From Deltaproteobacteria bacterium (lineage in GTDB: Bacteria > Myxococcota_A > UBA9160 > UBA4427), in assembly GCA_002709835.1 (NCBI GenBank), contig PAQX01000032.1:33505-73149 (forward strand): a stretch of 39,645 nucleotides of DNA. The letters run 5' to 3'. The translations under genes and the position numbers were made by a program. Positions 1 through 8,425 of this stretch are shown in pieces (position 1 is the stretch's first letter; each line of letters starts with the position of its first letter). Under the pieces are notes generated by a model. That model saw only the letters and a program-made list of their open reading frames with translations. It was not told the DNA's origin and made no database searches.

Positions 1-699
1 GGTTGGGTCTACGGCCTCCCTGAGCTCACACCAGAGCACCGCGAGACGATCGCCCAGGCCCAGCTCGTCTCGAACCCGGGCTGCTATCCCTCGATCTTCA
101 TTCCGCTCGTTCGCCCGCTGATCGACGAGGGCGTGTTCCAGAAGAGCGCGGCCCTCGCGATTCACGGCCTCTCCGGCTATTCCGGCGGGGGCAAGGCGTT
201 GATCGAACGATGGGAATCTCCCGATGAAGGCCGGGTCGGATTGCCCTTCGAGGCACCCTATGCGCTCGAGAAGATCCATAAGCACGTGCCCGAGATGCAG
301 ACCTACACCCTGCTCGAGCATCCGCCGCATTTCCGGCCGGCCGTGGGCCCCTTCAAGTGCGGCATGCGCGTCGAGGTCTCGCTCCACAAGAGTCTGCTCC
401 CGGCAGGCACGACCGGCGAGCAGATCTGGCAGATCCTCGCCGACCGCTACGACGGCGAGCCTTTCGTGCGCGTCTCGCCGTTCGCCGGCCTCGAGCCCGT
501 CGACGACTTCGCCCTGGATCCCCGGGCGATGAACGACACGAACGGGCTCGGGCTCCAGGTCCTCCCGAACGCCGAGGGCCACGTGCTCCTCGTCGGGATC
601 CTGGACAACCTCGGCAAGGGCGCGTCGGGCGTGGCGATCCAGTCGCTGAACCTGATGCTCGGTCTCGGCGAAACGATGGGGCTCCCGACCCCGGACTGA
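1..699 (+). CDS. argC: N-acetyl-gamma-glutamyl-phosphate reductase, C-terminal part (5' end outside window)
   Basis: The frame is open from base 1 to a TGA at 697-699 and encodes the last 232 residues. ArgC reduces N-acetyl-glutamyl phosphate to the semialdehyde with NADPH, the third step of arginine synthesis, in the cytoplasm. VYGLPEL is followed by NPGCYP, which carries the catalytic cysteine of this dehydrogenase family, and then by HGLSGYSGGGK. The SGYSGGGK form, with a compact C-terminal domain ending near LDNLGKGASG, resembles the shorter type 2 ArgC rather than the E. coli type. The N-terminal NADP-binding part is cut off by the window edge. No other arginine gene is in view downstream; the next gene starts 390 bases later under its own leader. 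Confidence 0.93.
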   Translation, partial: GWVYGLPELTPEHRETIAQAQLVSNPGCYPSIFIPLVRPLIDEGVFQKSAALAIHGLSGYSGGGKALIERWESPDEGRVGLPFEAPYALEKIHKHVPEMQTYTLLEHPPHFRPAVGPFKCGMRVEVSLHKSLLPAGTTGEQIWQILADRYDGEPFVRVSPFAGLEPVDDFALDPRAMNDTNGLGLQVLPNAEGHVLLVGILDNLGKGASGVAIQSLNLMLGLGETMGLPTPD

Positions 700-976
700 G
701 TCGGTCCGCCGCCCCCTTCGAATCGTCGAGGCGCGGAAGCGGTCTCCGCCTGCCTCCCGCCCCCCTCGACCGGTCCGCCGTAAACCCGCTTGCGTCGAAT
801 TTCCGCTCGATTCGGGCCGCCGCGAAACCGCGCGCCGTTGTGTTCCAGTCGGTGCGGGCGCGCCCTCGCAATCCCGTCCCCAAGCCGAAGGGGCGAGCAC
901 GGGTTCGTCGGGAATCCCTCGTTTTCTCCCTCTGGATGCCCTGCAAGCCACGACGCGCCCGGAAAAGGGGGTCTTG
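700..976. other. Intergenic region without recognisable gene
   Basis: The stretch between argC and the regulatory leader of the ECF sigma gene has short open frames on both strands, but their residue content (Arg/Pro/Ala-rich) is that of random GC-rich sequence, and none has a ribosome binding site or a recognisable domain. I see no convincing argC terminator. Confidence 0.5.
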
Positions 977-992
977 TGTGAAGTGCTTCACA
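977..992. promoter_or_regulatory. CRP/FNR-family binding site, upstream copy
   Basis: TGTGAAGTGCTTCACA is an exact match to the half sites of the CRP consensus (TGTGA-N6-TCACA). It lies about 100 bases before the ECF sigma start codon, with a second site 25 bp downstream, centre to centre. That a Crp-family protein binds here is inferred from the pattern. Confidence 0.6.
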
Positions 993-1001
993 GTAGGGAG
1001 C

Positions 1002-1017
1002 CGTGATCCAGATCACT
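1002..1017. promoter_or_regulatory. CRP/FNR-family binding site, downstream copy
   Basis: CGTGATCCAGATCACT holds GTGATC-CA-GATCAC, one base from the ideal core GTGATCTAGATCAC of the E. coli CRP operator. Its centre is about 80 bases upstream of the sigma factor ATG at 1090. It contains an in-frame GTG at 1003 that could be mistaken for the gene start; the palindrome supports a regulatory reading instead. Confidence 0.6.
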
Positions 1018-1045
1018 CTGAGGCTGCATTCAGAGAACGAGGACC

Positions 1046-1072
1046 GAGTCGGCGGGTCGAATTCGCCGACTC
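1046..1072 (+). promoter_or_regulatory. Leader hairpin just upstream of the sigma factor ribosome binding site
   Basis: GAGTCGGCG (1046-1054) pairs perfectly with CGCCGACTC (1064-1072) around a nine-base loop. It ends about five bases before the AGGAG at 1078-1082. It has no following T tract, so a translational or stability role, or a DNA operator, is more likely than termination. Confidence 0.45.
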
Positions 1073-1089
1073 ATTCAGGAGTGGACGAA

Positions 1090-1716
1090 ATGCAGCCTCA
1101 GCGAACCCCCCAGAACCGGAAACAGAGCACCGAGCGTGACCGCGCGCGCGATCGCGAGCTCGTCGACCGCGTACTCAGCGGCGACCCCCTGGCCTTCTCG
1201 CAGATCTACGACGACTACTTCACTCGGGTCTACGCCTTCGTGCTCAAGCGTGTCGGCGATCCTGCGGAGGCCGAGGACCTGGCTCAGGAGACCTTCGTCC
1301 AGCTCTACCGCTCCCTCCCCTCCTTCGAAGGCCGGTCGAGCCTCCTGACCTGGACCTTCGGCATCGCCCACAACGTCTGCTTCCGCTTTTTCCGCCACTG
1401 CTCTCGCTGGATGGTCGGCCCGAAGGACGCCCGCGAGCTCGACGACAGCCCCGTCGAGTCGACGATCGAGCGCACGGTCGACGCGGCCCGGGTCCTCGAC
1501 CGCTGCGACGAAATCCTCGCGGAGAACCGCCGCCCGGCGCACCAGCAGATCTTCCATCTGCGCTACGGCGAGAGCCACTCGATCAAGGCGATCGCCGAGA
1601 AGGTCGGCAAGAGCAACGAGGCGGTGAAGGTGAGCCTCCGCCGAAGCCGCGCGGTCCTTTCCGACAACGTCCCGGAGCTCGAGATGGTCCTCGAAAACGT
1701 CGCTCAATCCGCCTGA
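1090..1716 (+). CDS. ECF-type RNA polymerase sigma factor (sigma-70 family)
   Basis: The 208-residue protein has region 2 (about residues 30-95: FSQIYDDYFTRVYAF, then DPAEAEDLAQETFVQLYR, then WTFGIAHN) and a region 4 helix-turn-helix near the C terminus (IFHLRYGESHSIKAIAE, then SNEAVKVSLRRSR). It should direct RNA polymerase to a special promoter set. I chose ATG 1090 because AGGAG stands about seven bases before it; the frame extends to a GTG at 1003, but that codon lies inside a palindrome. No anti-sigma factor follows: the next gene is convergent. Two CRP-type sites and a hairpin in the leader suggest control by a Crp/Fnr regulator rather than only autoregulation. The N-terminal 25 residues are polar and probably disordered. 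Confidence 0.9.
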   Translation: MQPQRTPQNRKQSTERDRARDRELVDRVLSGDPLAFSQIYDDYFTRVYAFVLKRVGDPAEAEDLAQETFVQLYRSLPSFEGRSSLLTWTFGIAHNVCFRFFRHCSRWMVGPKDARELDDSPVESTIERTVDAARVLDRCDEILAENRRPAHQQIFHLRYGESHSIKAIAEKVGKSNEAVKVSLRRSRAVLSDNVPELEMVLENVAQSA

Positions 1717-1762
1717 GAAGGCGGACCGATACATGCCCAGAGTCGCTCGGCTAGGCCTCGTG

Positions 1763-1783
1763 CGGGGGTTCGAGAATCCCCCG
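1763..1783. terminator. Hairpin between convergent sigma factor and lysS genes
   Basis: CGGGGG (1763-1768) and CCCCCG (1778-1783) enclose a nine-base loop midway between the two convergent stop codons. There is no T tract on either side, so it is only a possible terminator. Confidence 0.3.
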
Positions 1784-1833
1784 GGCGATCTCAGCAGCGC
1801 CCTGATCGACCGGCAATACCGAAGCGCCTCGGC

Positions 1834-3477
1834 CTAAGCGAGCCCCGCGCGCAGCAGCGGCAACGCCCGTCCGCTTCCCATCGCGGTCAGGAGCGTCGAC
1901 AGCTTCGGTCCCTTCTCACGCGCGATCAGGAGGTCGTAGGCGTAGGGATAGAACTCCTTCGGTCCGAGGGAGGTCCCTTCGCAGAGCGTCTTCAGGTGCT
2001 CGATCAGCGCGTCCTCCGCGATCTCCGGCTCCCCCTCGAGCACCCCGACGAGGCGTTCGAGGATCGTGCGCGGCTCGCCGCCGAGGGCCGCCGTACTCGG
2101 TGTCTCCCGGATCCGATACCGGAACTCGTCCGGCGCGAAGTCGATGATCCAGTTCCAGACGCGCTCGGCGCGCACGCGGAATCGAGCCCGCTCCGCGTCG
2201 GTCGCCACCTCGCCGGACGCCTCGTAGAAGGCGAGCGACCGGTCGACGTCGCCGTCGTAGATCTGCAGGATCATCGACAGAGGTCGGAACGACGGCACAC
2301 GGACCGGCTCGTCTTCCGGCGCGATGCGGATCGGTTCGGTCGCGGACAGCTCGATCGTGCGACGAACGATCTGTCGCTTCTTGTCCTTTTTACTGCCATC
2401 GTCCGGCGTGTACGCCGTCGCGACCGCGCGATCGTAGTCCTCGTAGAGCTTGATCACGTCGAGATCGAAGCTGATCTGGAACTCGGAGTTGGGCCGCTGG
2501 CTCGCAAAGATCCAGCGCAGCATCTCCGGCTCGTAGACCTGGAGTGCGTCGGCGACGGTCACCGCCTCGCCCGCTGAACTCGAGATCTTCCCGCCCCGCC
2601 CCTTGATCCGGACGAAATCATACGGGACGTACTCCGGCGCCCAGCCGTCGTAGACGGGCCCGACGATCTTCTGCGCGGTGTCGTAGCTCCCCCCTGCAGA
2701 GCTGTGATCCTTGCCTCCCGGCTCGAAGCAAACGCCTTCATAGGCCCAGCGCATCGGCCAGTCGATCCGCCAGGGCAGCTTGAGGTCACCGCCCTCACGC
2801 AGGTCGACGGTCGACTCCGTTCCGCAGTCCCGGCACTCGACCTCGATCTTCCATTCGCCATCCCACGTGAACTCGAGATCATCGCGCCCACAGGCCGGAC
2901 AGAAACCTGCGAGGGGCAGCCAGTCCTCGGCGAGCGGCTCCTTGCGGAACTCGTCGAGGACGCCGCGGATCACGTCCTTAGCGAAGAGCGCCTTGCGGAT
3001 CCCCTCGGCGTAAGTTCCGGCGCGATAGGCTTTCGACTGGCGGATGAACTCCGGTGCGATCCCGAGCGGCGCGAGGCTCGACTCGAAGGAGGCGATGTGG
3101 TGGCTCGCGTACGAGTCGGCGGGCGTGTCTTTCTGATCCGCGAACGGATCCGGCACGTCCGCGACGCTTCGCCGCAGGTTTTCGGAGAGCATCTCCTGCT
3201 GGGGCGCGTCCTTGGGCACCTTCCGGAAGACGTCGAAGTCGTCCCACGAATAGATGAAACGAACCGGGATCCCCTGGTCGCGAAGGGCCCGGGCGACCAG
3301 GTCCACCGTCATCACTTCGCGGAAGTTCCCGATGTGGACGACGCCGGACGGAGTGATGCCCGCAGCGCAGACGATCGGTCGATCGTCCCCCGTCTCGCGC
3401 GGGTGAGCCGCGACGACCTTTCGCGCGGCAATGTCGGCCCAGTGCGAGAAATAGGGATCGAAATCGGGCTTGCCCAC
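1834..3477 (-). CDS. lysS: Class I lysyl-tRNA synthetase
   Basis: The enzyme charges tRNA-Lys with lysine in the cytoplasm. It has the class I Rossmann fold signatures: GITPSGVVHIGNFRE near residues 40-54 (HIGN as the HIGH motif) and GRGGKISSSAG as the KMSKS-like loop, with a four-cysteine zinc knuckle between (CPACG then CRDCG). The C-terminal alpha-helical cage follows. Length is 547 residues from GTG 3477, normal for the family; GGAGG lies about 11 bases upstream of this GTG. The frame runs on to 3570, but those 31 residues look unlike a LysRS N terminus. Class I LysRS is the archaeal/spirochaete/alphaproteobacterial type, unrelated to the usual bacterial class II enzyme; whether class II also exists in this genome cannot be seen. 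Confidence 0.93.
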   Translation of the reverse strand: MGKPDFDPYFSHWADIAARKVVAAHPRETGDDRPIVCAAGITPSGVVHIGNFREVMTVDLVARALRDQGIPVRFIYSWDDFDVFRKVPKDAPQQEMLSENLRRSVADVPDPFADQKDTPADSYASHHIASFESSLAPLGIAPEFIRQSKAYRAGTYAEGIRKALFAKDVIRGVLDEFRKEPLAEDWLPLAGFCPACGRDDLEFTWDGEWKIEVECRDCGTESTVDLREGGDLKLPWRIDWPMRWAYEGVCFEPGGKDHSSAGGSYDTAQKIVGPVYDGWAPEYVPYDFVRIKGRGGKISSSAGEAVTVADALQVYEPEMLRWIFASQRPNSEFQISFDLDVIKLYEDYDRAVATAYTPDDGSKKDKKRQIVRRTIELSATEPIRIAPEDEPVRVPSFRPLSMILQIYDGDVDRSLAFYEASGEVATDAERARFRVRAERVWNWIIDFAPDEFRYRIRETPSTAALGGEPRTILERLVGVLEGEPEIAEDALIEHLKTLCEGTSLGPKEFYPYAYDLLIAREKGPKLSTLLTAMGSGRALPLLRAGLA

Positions 3478-3828
3478 GCGTCCTGCGCCTCCGAGGGCGG
3501 GAGTTAAGCAGGCACGCGAGGAATGGCAAGGATCGTCGCCGAGCGACCCGCTTTCGCGACGCGAGACCAACAGGCCGGTGCCGATGAGCCGCCTCCTCCC
3601 GGGTTCCGGAGCCGCATCGACGATCGAGAGCGAGCTCTCGGATCCGCAATCTCGACGCGACGACCGAGGTCGAAACCGAAGGTGCGGTCGGGGAGGGTCG
3701 GGCGCGATCGTGCGGAAGAGATCGAAGCGGAGAGCATGATCAGGAAGATGAGAAACGGCCTGGGCCTGGCGATGGTCGTTCCTCCCCCGAATGCATCGCC
3801 GTCGGCCGCCTCCCGCGCCCGGCCAACC
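3478..3828. other. Intergenic region between lysS and the secretin gene
   Basis: About 350 bases separate the lysS start from the secretin stop; both genes run on the minus strand. A minus-strand frame (3504-3902) includes a short hydrophobic run but has no ribosome binding site and no domain, and it overlaps the secretin gene. The lysS promoter must lie here, but I cannot place it. Confidence 0.4.
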
Positions 3829-6294
3829 TCACCGCCTCGAAAACACGACCAGGTCGGTCTCCCACCCCTGCTCCGCGAGCTCTCGAGCGACGATCCCGGC
3901 ATCCACCAACGAACCGAGATTCATCACGTAGACGTCCCAGTAGTCCGCTGGCCCGGATTGCCACGCATGCACCTTCGTCTCGTGTCCCTCGAGCGCGAGG
4001 GCATCCGCGATCGCCCGAGCATCGCCTTCGTAGACACGGGTCGTGACGCGCACGCCGAAGGGCGGACCCTCGACGCGCGGCAGGTTCGACTCCCGCGAAG
4101 CCCGCCTTTCGAAGACGAGGCGGCGGCGAATCGTGTCGGCAACGAGCTCAGAGGGATTCGAGATCCGCCGGACGCGAACCGCGATGACCAGTTTGACGTC
4201 TTCGACGACGGTGCCGGTCGATCGTAAGAAACGTCCGAAGAAGGGGAGGCTCCGGAAGAAGGGCACCCCCGTCTCGACGTCCTGAGTCTTCTGATCCGTA
4301 TTCACGGCGAGGGTCGCCGTCTCGCCGTCGTCGAGACGCGCCGTCGCGACCAGGGATTTCTGGGTGTAGGAGGGCCCGAGCTCGGCAGCATTCCCGCCGA
4401 GGTTCGCGACCGTCGGATCGATGTTCGACAGCTCGATCTCGAGGTCGAGCTGGACCTTGCCCTCGGTTCCCGTCGTGGCTTCGAGCACGACCCGCGTCCC
4501 GATGTCTCGTCGATCGAAGTTCGTGGTTCTCGACAGCTGCGGAACGTTGAGGCCCGCGACGGTGCTCGTCCCCAGACCCGAACTGTCGGAGTCGGTGACC
4601 GGAATCGGAACGTTGGTGCCGACGAAGATCTCGTGCTGGTCCCCCGCCGTCACGATGAGGCTCGGCTGGATCAGGATCTCGTTCACCGCTTCGAAGTCCA
4701 CGCCGGCGATCGTGCCCGACTGGAAGATCGGCACCGTGACGAGGTTGCCATTGATGTTCTGCTGGATCGCGACGCCGGTATCCCGGCTGATCCGGCCGAA
4801 GACGGTGGGCGGCACGTCGATCCCCGCCGACGAGGCTTCGTTGACGACGACTCCAACGAGATCGTTGTTCCCGTCCGAGCCCGTGGAGAAGGGGAGCGTG
4901 AAGCCCGTCGCGAGTCCATACGCCTCGGGCATCCGAAGCTCCGAGACCGTCAGGTCGACCGCGACCAACTGGGGCGGGACATCGAGCAGCTCGACGACCT
5001 CCCGGATCACTGGATGGGTCTCCGGTTCGGCCTTCACGACGAGCGAGCGCGAGGGCCCGTCCACCGCGATCGCGTACTGGGTGCCGTCGAGCGGGCCAGC
5101 GAGAGAAGCGACCGGCGTCGTCGCGGCAGCCGTGGAATCGGAGAGGCTTCGGACCAGGTCCGCGACCTCTTCCGGATCCCGGTGCAGGATACGAAGGGTT
5201 CGGAGCGAACCGCCGCGCTCGATCGGCTGATCGACGCCGTCGATGAAACGGACCACCTCGGCAACCCCGGACGCCGATCCTCGGACGGCGAGGCTGTTGG
5301 TCCGGCGGTCGCTCCAGACCTGAACGTCCCGAACCTCGAAGTCGCCCGACTCGAGAAAGCTCTCGACGAAGCCCTCCACGTCCTCGACGCCGCGGTGACG
5401 GAGCACACGAATGCGAAGCGCGAGCTCCTCGATCCGATCGAGCTCGTCCGCGAGTGCGGTGAGCCGAGCGATCCCGACCTCGGATCCGCTCGCGATGATG
5501 CTGTTGGTCTCCGTATACGGCACGAGGGTCACGCGCGAACCCGAGAGCGGCTCGAGCACGGGCATCACCTCTTCCACGTCCGCGTTCCGGAGCGGGATCA
5601 AGGTCGTCACGAAGGACTCGGTCGGCGCGTCGTCGACCGGCTGGAATGGCGCCTCGCCGACCGAGTCCGCGACCTTCGCGATCCGCCACACGTCCGCCGG
5701 GCCCGGCAGAAGTGAGTGTCCCAGCATCGACAAGGCAGTCTCGAGAACGGCCCAGCTCTCGTCGATCGTCATCGCACGTTTAGCGACGATCGTCACGGTG
5801 CCACGAACCTCGTCGGGAACCAGGATCGTCCGGCCCGCGGCCTCACCGATCTTCTCGACGAGTCGCTCGATCCGCGCTCGATTCTGATTGAGCATGAGCA
5901 TCGAAGGACGAGGAAGTGCGGCCCGCTCGGCACGCGCGGCCCGCTCCCGCGGGTCCGGCGCCGGACGGGGACGGCGCTCCCGCCGGGCTTCGGGCGGTTC
6001 CACACGGGGCCGTTCACGCCGGACCCCCTCTTCCTCCTCGCGCTTCGCGCGGCGCTCCATGCGTTCCTGCCGGAGTTGCTCTGCCCGCTCCCGCGCGCGC
6101 TGACGAGCGCGGTCCATCTGCACACGGCGCTCGGGATCACCGATCCGGCGCGGATTCGGAGCGTCGGCATTCCGCGTCGCCTGCGGGCCCGGCATCGGCT
6201 GTGCGAGGGCCGTCCCGGTCGATCCCACGATGCAGGTGGAAACGAGGATCAGGACCGCGAGGGCGGTCGAACGGAGGCGCGGGAATCGCAGCAC
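3829..6294 (-). CDS. Orphan secretin (GspD-like outer-membrane channel) with C-terminal SPOR-like domain
   Basis: The 821-residue precursor starts with GTG and a signal peptide (residues 1-31, ending ALAQ). Residues 45-135 are an Arg/Glu-rich, probably helical or disordered segment. Then come an N0 domain (about 135-205), N1-N3 repeats (about 225-465), and a secretin domain (about 470-720) with the VPFFRSLPFFGRF and VIAVRVRRI signatures of the final beta strands. The last 75 residues (GPPFGVRVTTRVYEG to the end, with YWDVYVMNLGSLVDA) look like a SPOR domain, which in other proteins binds denuded peptidoglycan. No other type II secretion or pilus assembly gene adjoins it, so the exported substrate is unknown. 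It is followed by lysS and preceded by a phospholipid synthase gene on the same strand. Confidence 0.85.
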   Translation of the reverse strand: MLRFPRLRSTALAVLILVSTCIVGSTGTALAQPMPGPQATRNADAPNPRRIGDPERRVQMDRARQRARERAEQLRQERMERRAKREEEEGVRRERPRVEPPEARRERRPRPAPDPRERAARAERAALPRPSMLMLNQNRARIERLVEKIGEAAGRTILVPDEVRGTVTIVAKRAMTIDESWAVLETALSMLGHSLLPGPADVWRIAKVADSVGEAPFQPVDDAPTESFVTTLIPLRNADVEEVMPVLEPLSGSRVTLVPYTETNSIIASGSEVGIARLTALADELDRIEELALRIRVLRHRGVEDVEGFVESFLESGDFEVRDVQVWSDRRTNSLAVRGSASGVAEVVRFIDGVDQPIERGGSLRTLRILHRDPEEVADLVRSLSDSTAAATTPVASLAGPLDGTQYAIAVDGPSRSLVVKAEPETHPVIREVVELLDVPPQLVAVDLTVSELRMPEAYGLATGFTLPFSTGSDGNNDLVGVVVNEASSAGIDVPPTVFGRISRDTGVAIQQNINGNLVTVPIFQSGTIAGVDFEAVNEILIQPSLIVTAGDQHEIFVGTNVPIPVTDSDSSGLGTSTVAGLNVPQLSRTTNFDRRDIGTRVVLEATTGTEGKVQLDLEIELSNIDPTVANLGGNAAELGPSYTQKSLVATARLDDGETATLAVNTDQKTQDVETGVPFFRSLPFFGRFLRSTGTVVEDVKLVIAVRVRRISNPSELVADTIRRRLVFERRASRESNLPRVEGPPFGVRVTTRVYEGDARAIADALALEGHETKVHAWQSGPADYWDVYVMNLGSLVDAGIVARELAEQGWETDLVVFSRR

Positions 6295-6466
6295 GCGCAG
6301 AAGCTATCCGAGGGGAGTCCGTGCGGCTAACGGGCGACGCTTCGCGCGTCGGCTAGGACGTAATCGACGGCGGCGTACAGACGCCGGGCTCGAGCCACTC
6401 TCGGATTCGCGGCTGCCGGCCGAGACCGAGGGTTTGCTGGACCAGGCGATCCCTGGATGATCGAAG

Positions 6467-7114
6467 TCAGTCGCTGGAGGGTTCGGCGTCGCCTGGCCCC
6501 GCCTTTCCCCTCTCTGGCGTCAGCAGGCGACGGGCGAGCAGAGTTCGCGCGAGGACGGTGGTCGCCAGAATCGCGATCCACACCCAGGTCGTGAGCGCGA
6601 GATGGTTCGGAAAGAGAAGGAAAACCGTATAGGCCATCCCCGTCTCCCCGCCCTCGGCGAGCCCAGCGCCGAGCCGAAGCCCCCGGTCGTCCCGAGGCGG
6701 GAACGCCCGCTTCGCCTCCTGCATGCCGAGCGCGAGGGCGCTCGCGATGCAGAGCACGTAGAGGAAGAGCATCCCCGTCCACTGAGGCTGGAATGCGGGC
6801 CACGCGATCCCGAAGGCCAACACCATGGCGCCGTAGGCCGCCATGTCCAGCACGATGTCGAGGTAGGCCCCGAAATCGCTCTCCTGACCCGAGGCCCGCG
6901 CATACACGCCGTCGGTCCCGTCCGCGAGGCGCGAGAACCACCAGAGTCCGATCCCCCAGAGCGGTTCCTTGGCGGCGACGGCAGCCGCCGCAAAGAGCGC
7001 GAGCACGAAGCCCGCGAGGCTCACGTGGTCCGGGGTCCATCCCAGGCGTCGGTAGAGCGTGAGCAAGGGACCGGCAAAACGTGGCACGATCGTCCGGAAG
7101 GCGTTGTCGATCAT
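6467..7114 (-). CDS. CDP-alcohol phosphatidyltransferase family membrane protein
   Basis: These integral membrane enzymes move a phosphatidyl group from a CDP-lipid to an alcohol to make phospholipids. The full catalytic signature is present near residues 64-89: DGTDGVYAR, eight residues, then GAYLDIVLD, matching D-x2-DG-x2-AR-x8-G-x3-D-x3-D. About six hydrophobic segments surround it. At 215 residues it has the size of PgsA-like or inositol-phosphate-type enzymes; the sequence does not tell me which alcohol is used. ATG 7114 is the start; no strong ribosome binding site precedes it. It is divergent from the membrane protein gene at 7242 across a 127-base gap and lies upstream of the secretin gene on the same strand. 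Confidence 0.88.
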   Translation of the reverse strand: MIDNAFRTIVPRFAGPLLTLYRRLGWTPDHVSLAGFVLALFAAAAVAAKEPLWGIGLWWFSRLADGTDGVYARASGQESDFGAYLDIVLDMAAYGAMVLAFGIAWPAFQPQWTGMLFLYVLCIASALALGMQEAKRAFPPRDDRGLRLGAGLAEGGETGMAYTVFLLFPNHLALTTWVWIAILATTVLARTLLARRLLTPERGKAGPGDAEPSSD

Positions 7115-7241
7115 GGGGCGAGTCTATCGGAGCCGACGTGCCCCCCCTCCTCGATCGATCCCACTACGCCACAGTTGAAAGGGCTTCGTACCGAAGACGA
7201 GAAGACGGAGCCGGCGGTGTCGGAGCCAGCGAGGAGGACAG

Positions 7242-8228
7242 GTGATCGACGTCGAAGAGAGAACCGGACTCGGGCTATTCGCGCGTGTCGAGCGGATCGC
7301 GCGCCTCGCGCTGCCCTTCGTCGTGAGCGTGAGCCTGCTCGTCTGGATCTTCGAGCGGATCGACATCCGCCTTGCCCTCGACCACGTGACCGGCGACGTC
7401 CTCCTCCGCTTCGTGCCGATGATCGTGCTCTTCTCGGCATTCACGCTCGCGATCGAAGCCCACTGTCTCCATCGGACGGTGGACGCACGCCCCGCCGACG
7501 CCGCCCCGCTCCCGCGTCTGGTCGCCGCCCGCATCAAGGCCGCCTGTTATCTCGCGGGCGTTTTGAACCACGTGCTCGGCGCCGGAGGGCTCGCGCTCCT
7601 CCTGAGAAAGCGAACCGGGGCCTCGCTCGCCGTGGCCACCGGGATCGTCCTGCTCCTCGCGCTCCTCGACGTCGGCCTCGTCCTCGCCTCCATCGCGATC
7701 GGCGGGGCGATCCTCCAGGTGGACGACGTGGGCCTTCGCCTCGGGATCGTCGGCGGCCTGGTCGCCGCGGTCGGCGGCGGCTTCGTCTTCCTCCGCGCCC
7801 CGATCGACCTGGGCCCTCTCGAGCGCGTCCGCGAGCTCCCGCTCTTCAATGCGGCCCGTCTCGTTCCATTCGGGGTATTGACCGAGCTCGCGTCTCTCCG
7901 CCTCTGCATGCTGGGCTGTTTCGCGTCCCTCGTGGCCGGCCTCTTCGCGGCGTTCGACGTGGACGTCGGCCCGATCCAGCTCCTCTTCGGGATCGCCGTC
8001 ATGCTCGCCGTCGCCGCCCTTCCGCTCGCCATCGCTGGGATCGGCACCGGCCAGGTCGTGTTCGTGACGGTCTTCTCGGGCCTCTCGCGGGACGCAGAGC
8101 TACTCGCCATGAGCATCGTTCTCACGACCTCCATCATCGTCACCCGCTCCGTCCTCGGCTTCTTCTTCGCGCCCGAGTTCACCCGCGAAGCCATCGCCGT
8201 ACCTCGGGAAAGCGAAGGAAGCGCCTGA
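7242..8228 (+). CDS. Lysylphosphatidylglycerol synthase TM-region/UPF0104-like membrane protein
   Basis: The 328-residue protein has about seven to eight hydrophobic segments and the arrangement of the LPG synthase flippase-like region: a cytoplasmic basic start, a central loop with NHVLGAGGLALLLR, and a late GIGTGQVVFV where the family usually has a G-x-G-x-x-E-like motif. Members of this group include HpnL of hopanoid clusters and flippase-like proteins. GTG 7242 is preceded by GAGGAGG about four bases upstream. The next gene on the same strand is hpnN, so a role in hopanoid or other lipid handling is a reasonable inference, but I cannot assign a substrate. A second, divergent member of this fold is encoded at 36859-37839. 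Confidence 0.7.
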   Translation: MIDVEERTGLGLFARVERIARLALPFVVSVSLLVWIFERIDIRLALDHVTGDVLLRFVPMIVLFSAFTLAIEAHCLHRTVDARPADAAPLPRLVAARIKAACYLAGVLNHVLGAGGLALLLRKRTGASLAVATGIVLLLALLDVGLVLASIAIGGAILQVDDVGLRLGIVGGLVAAVGGGFVFLRAPIDLGPLERVRELPLFNAARLVPFGVLTELASLRLCMLGCFASLVAGLFAAFDVDVGPIQLLFGIAVMLAVAALPLAIAGIGTGQVVFVTVFSGLSRDAELLAMSIVLTTSIIVTRSVLGFFFAPEFTREAIAVPRESEGSA

Positions 8229-8425
8229 GCCCAGCGCCCTCTCGCGCGGCAGCCCCCGAAACGGGACGCCGACGAAACCCGCCCTACCGCGTGCGGCCCA
8301 GAGTCCAAGTCGGACCCGTCGTGTGATCTCCGCGGTCGAACGAAGCGGATGCCTTCGCTATCTCGTCCGCGCCCCCTGCGCGCCGTGGTCCGCCCGCGGC
8401 CTTCTCCCCGGATCGAGGAACGTCC

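Noticed and set aside
1763..1783. GGGGGTTCGAGAATCCCCC resembles a tRNA T arm
   Set aside because: The loop would have nine bases, and no acceptor, D or anticodon arm can be built around it.
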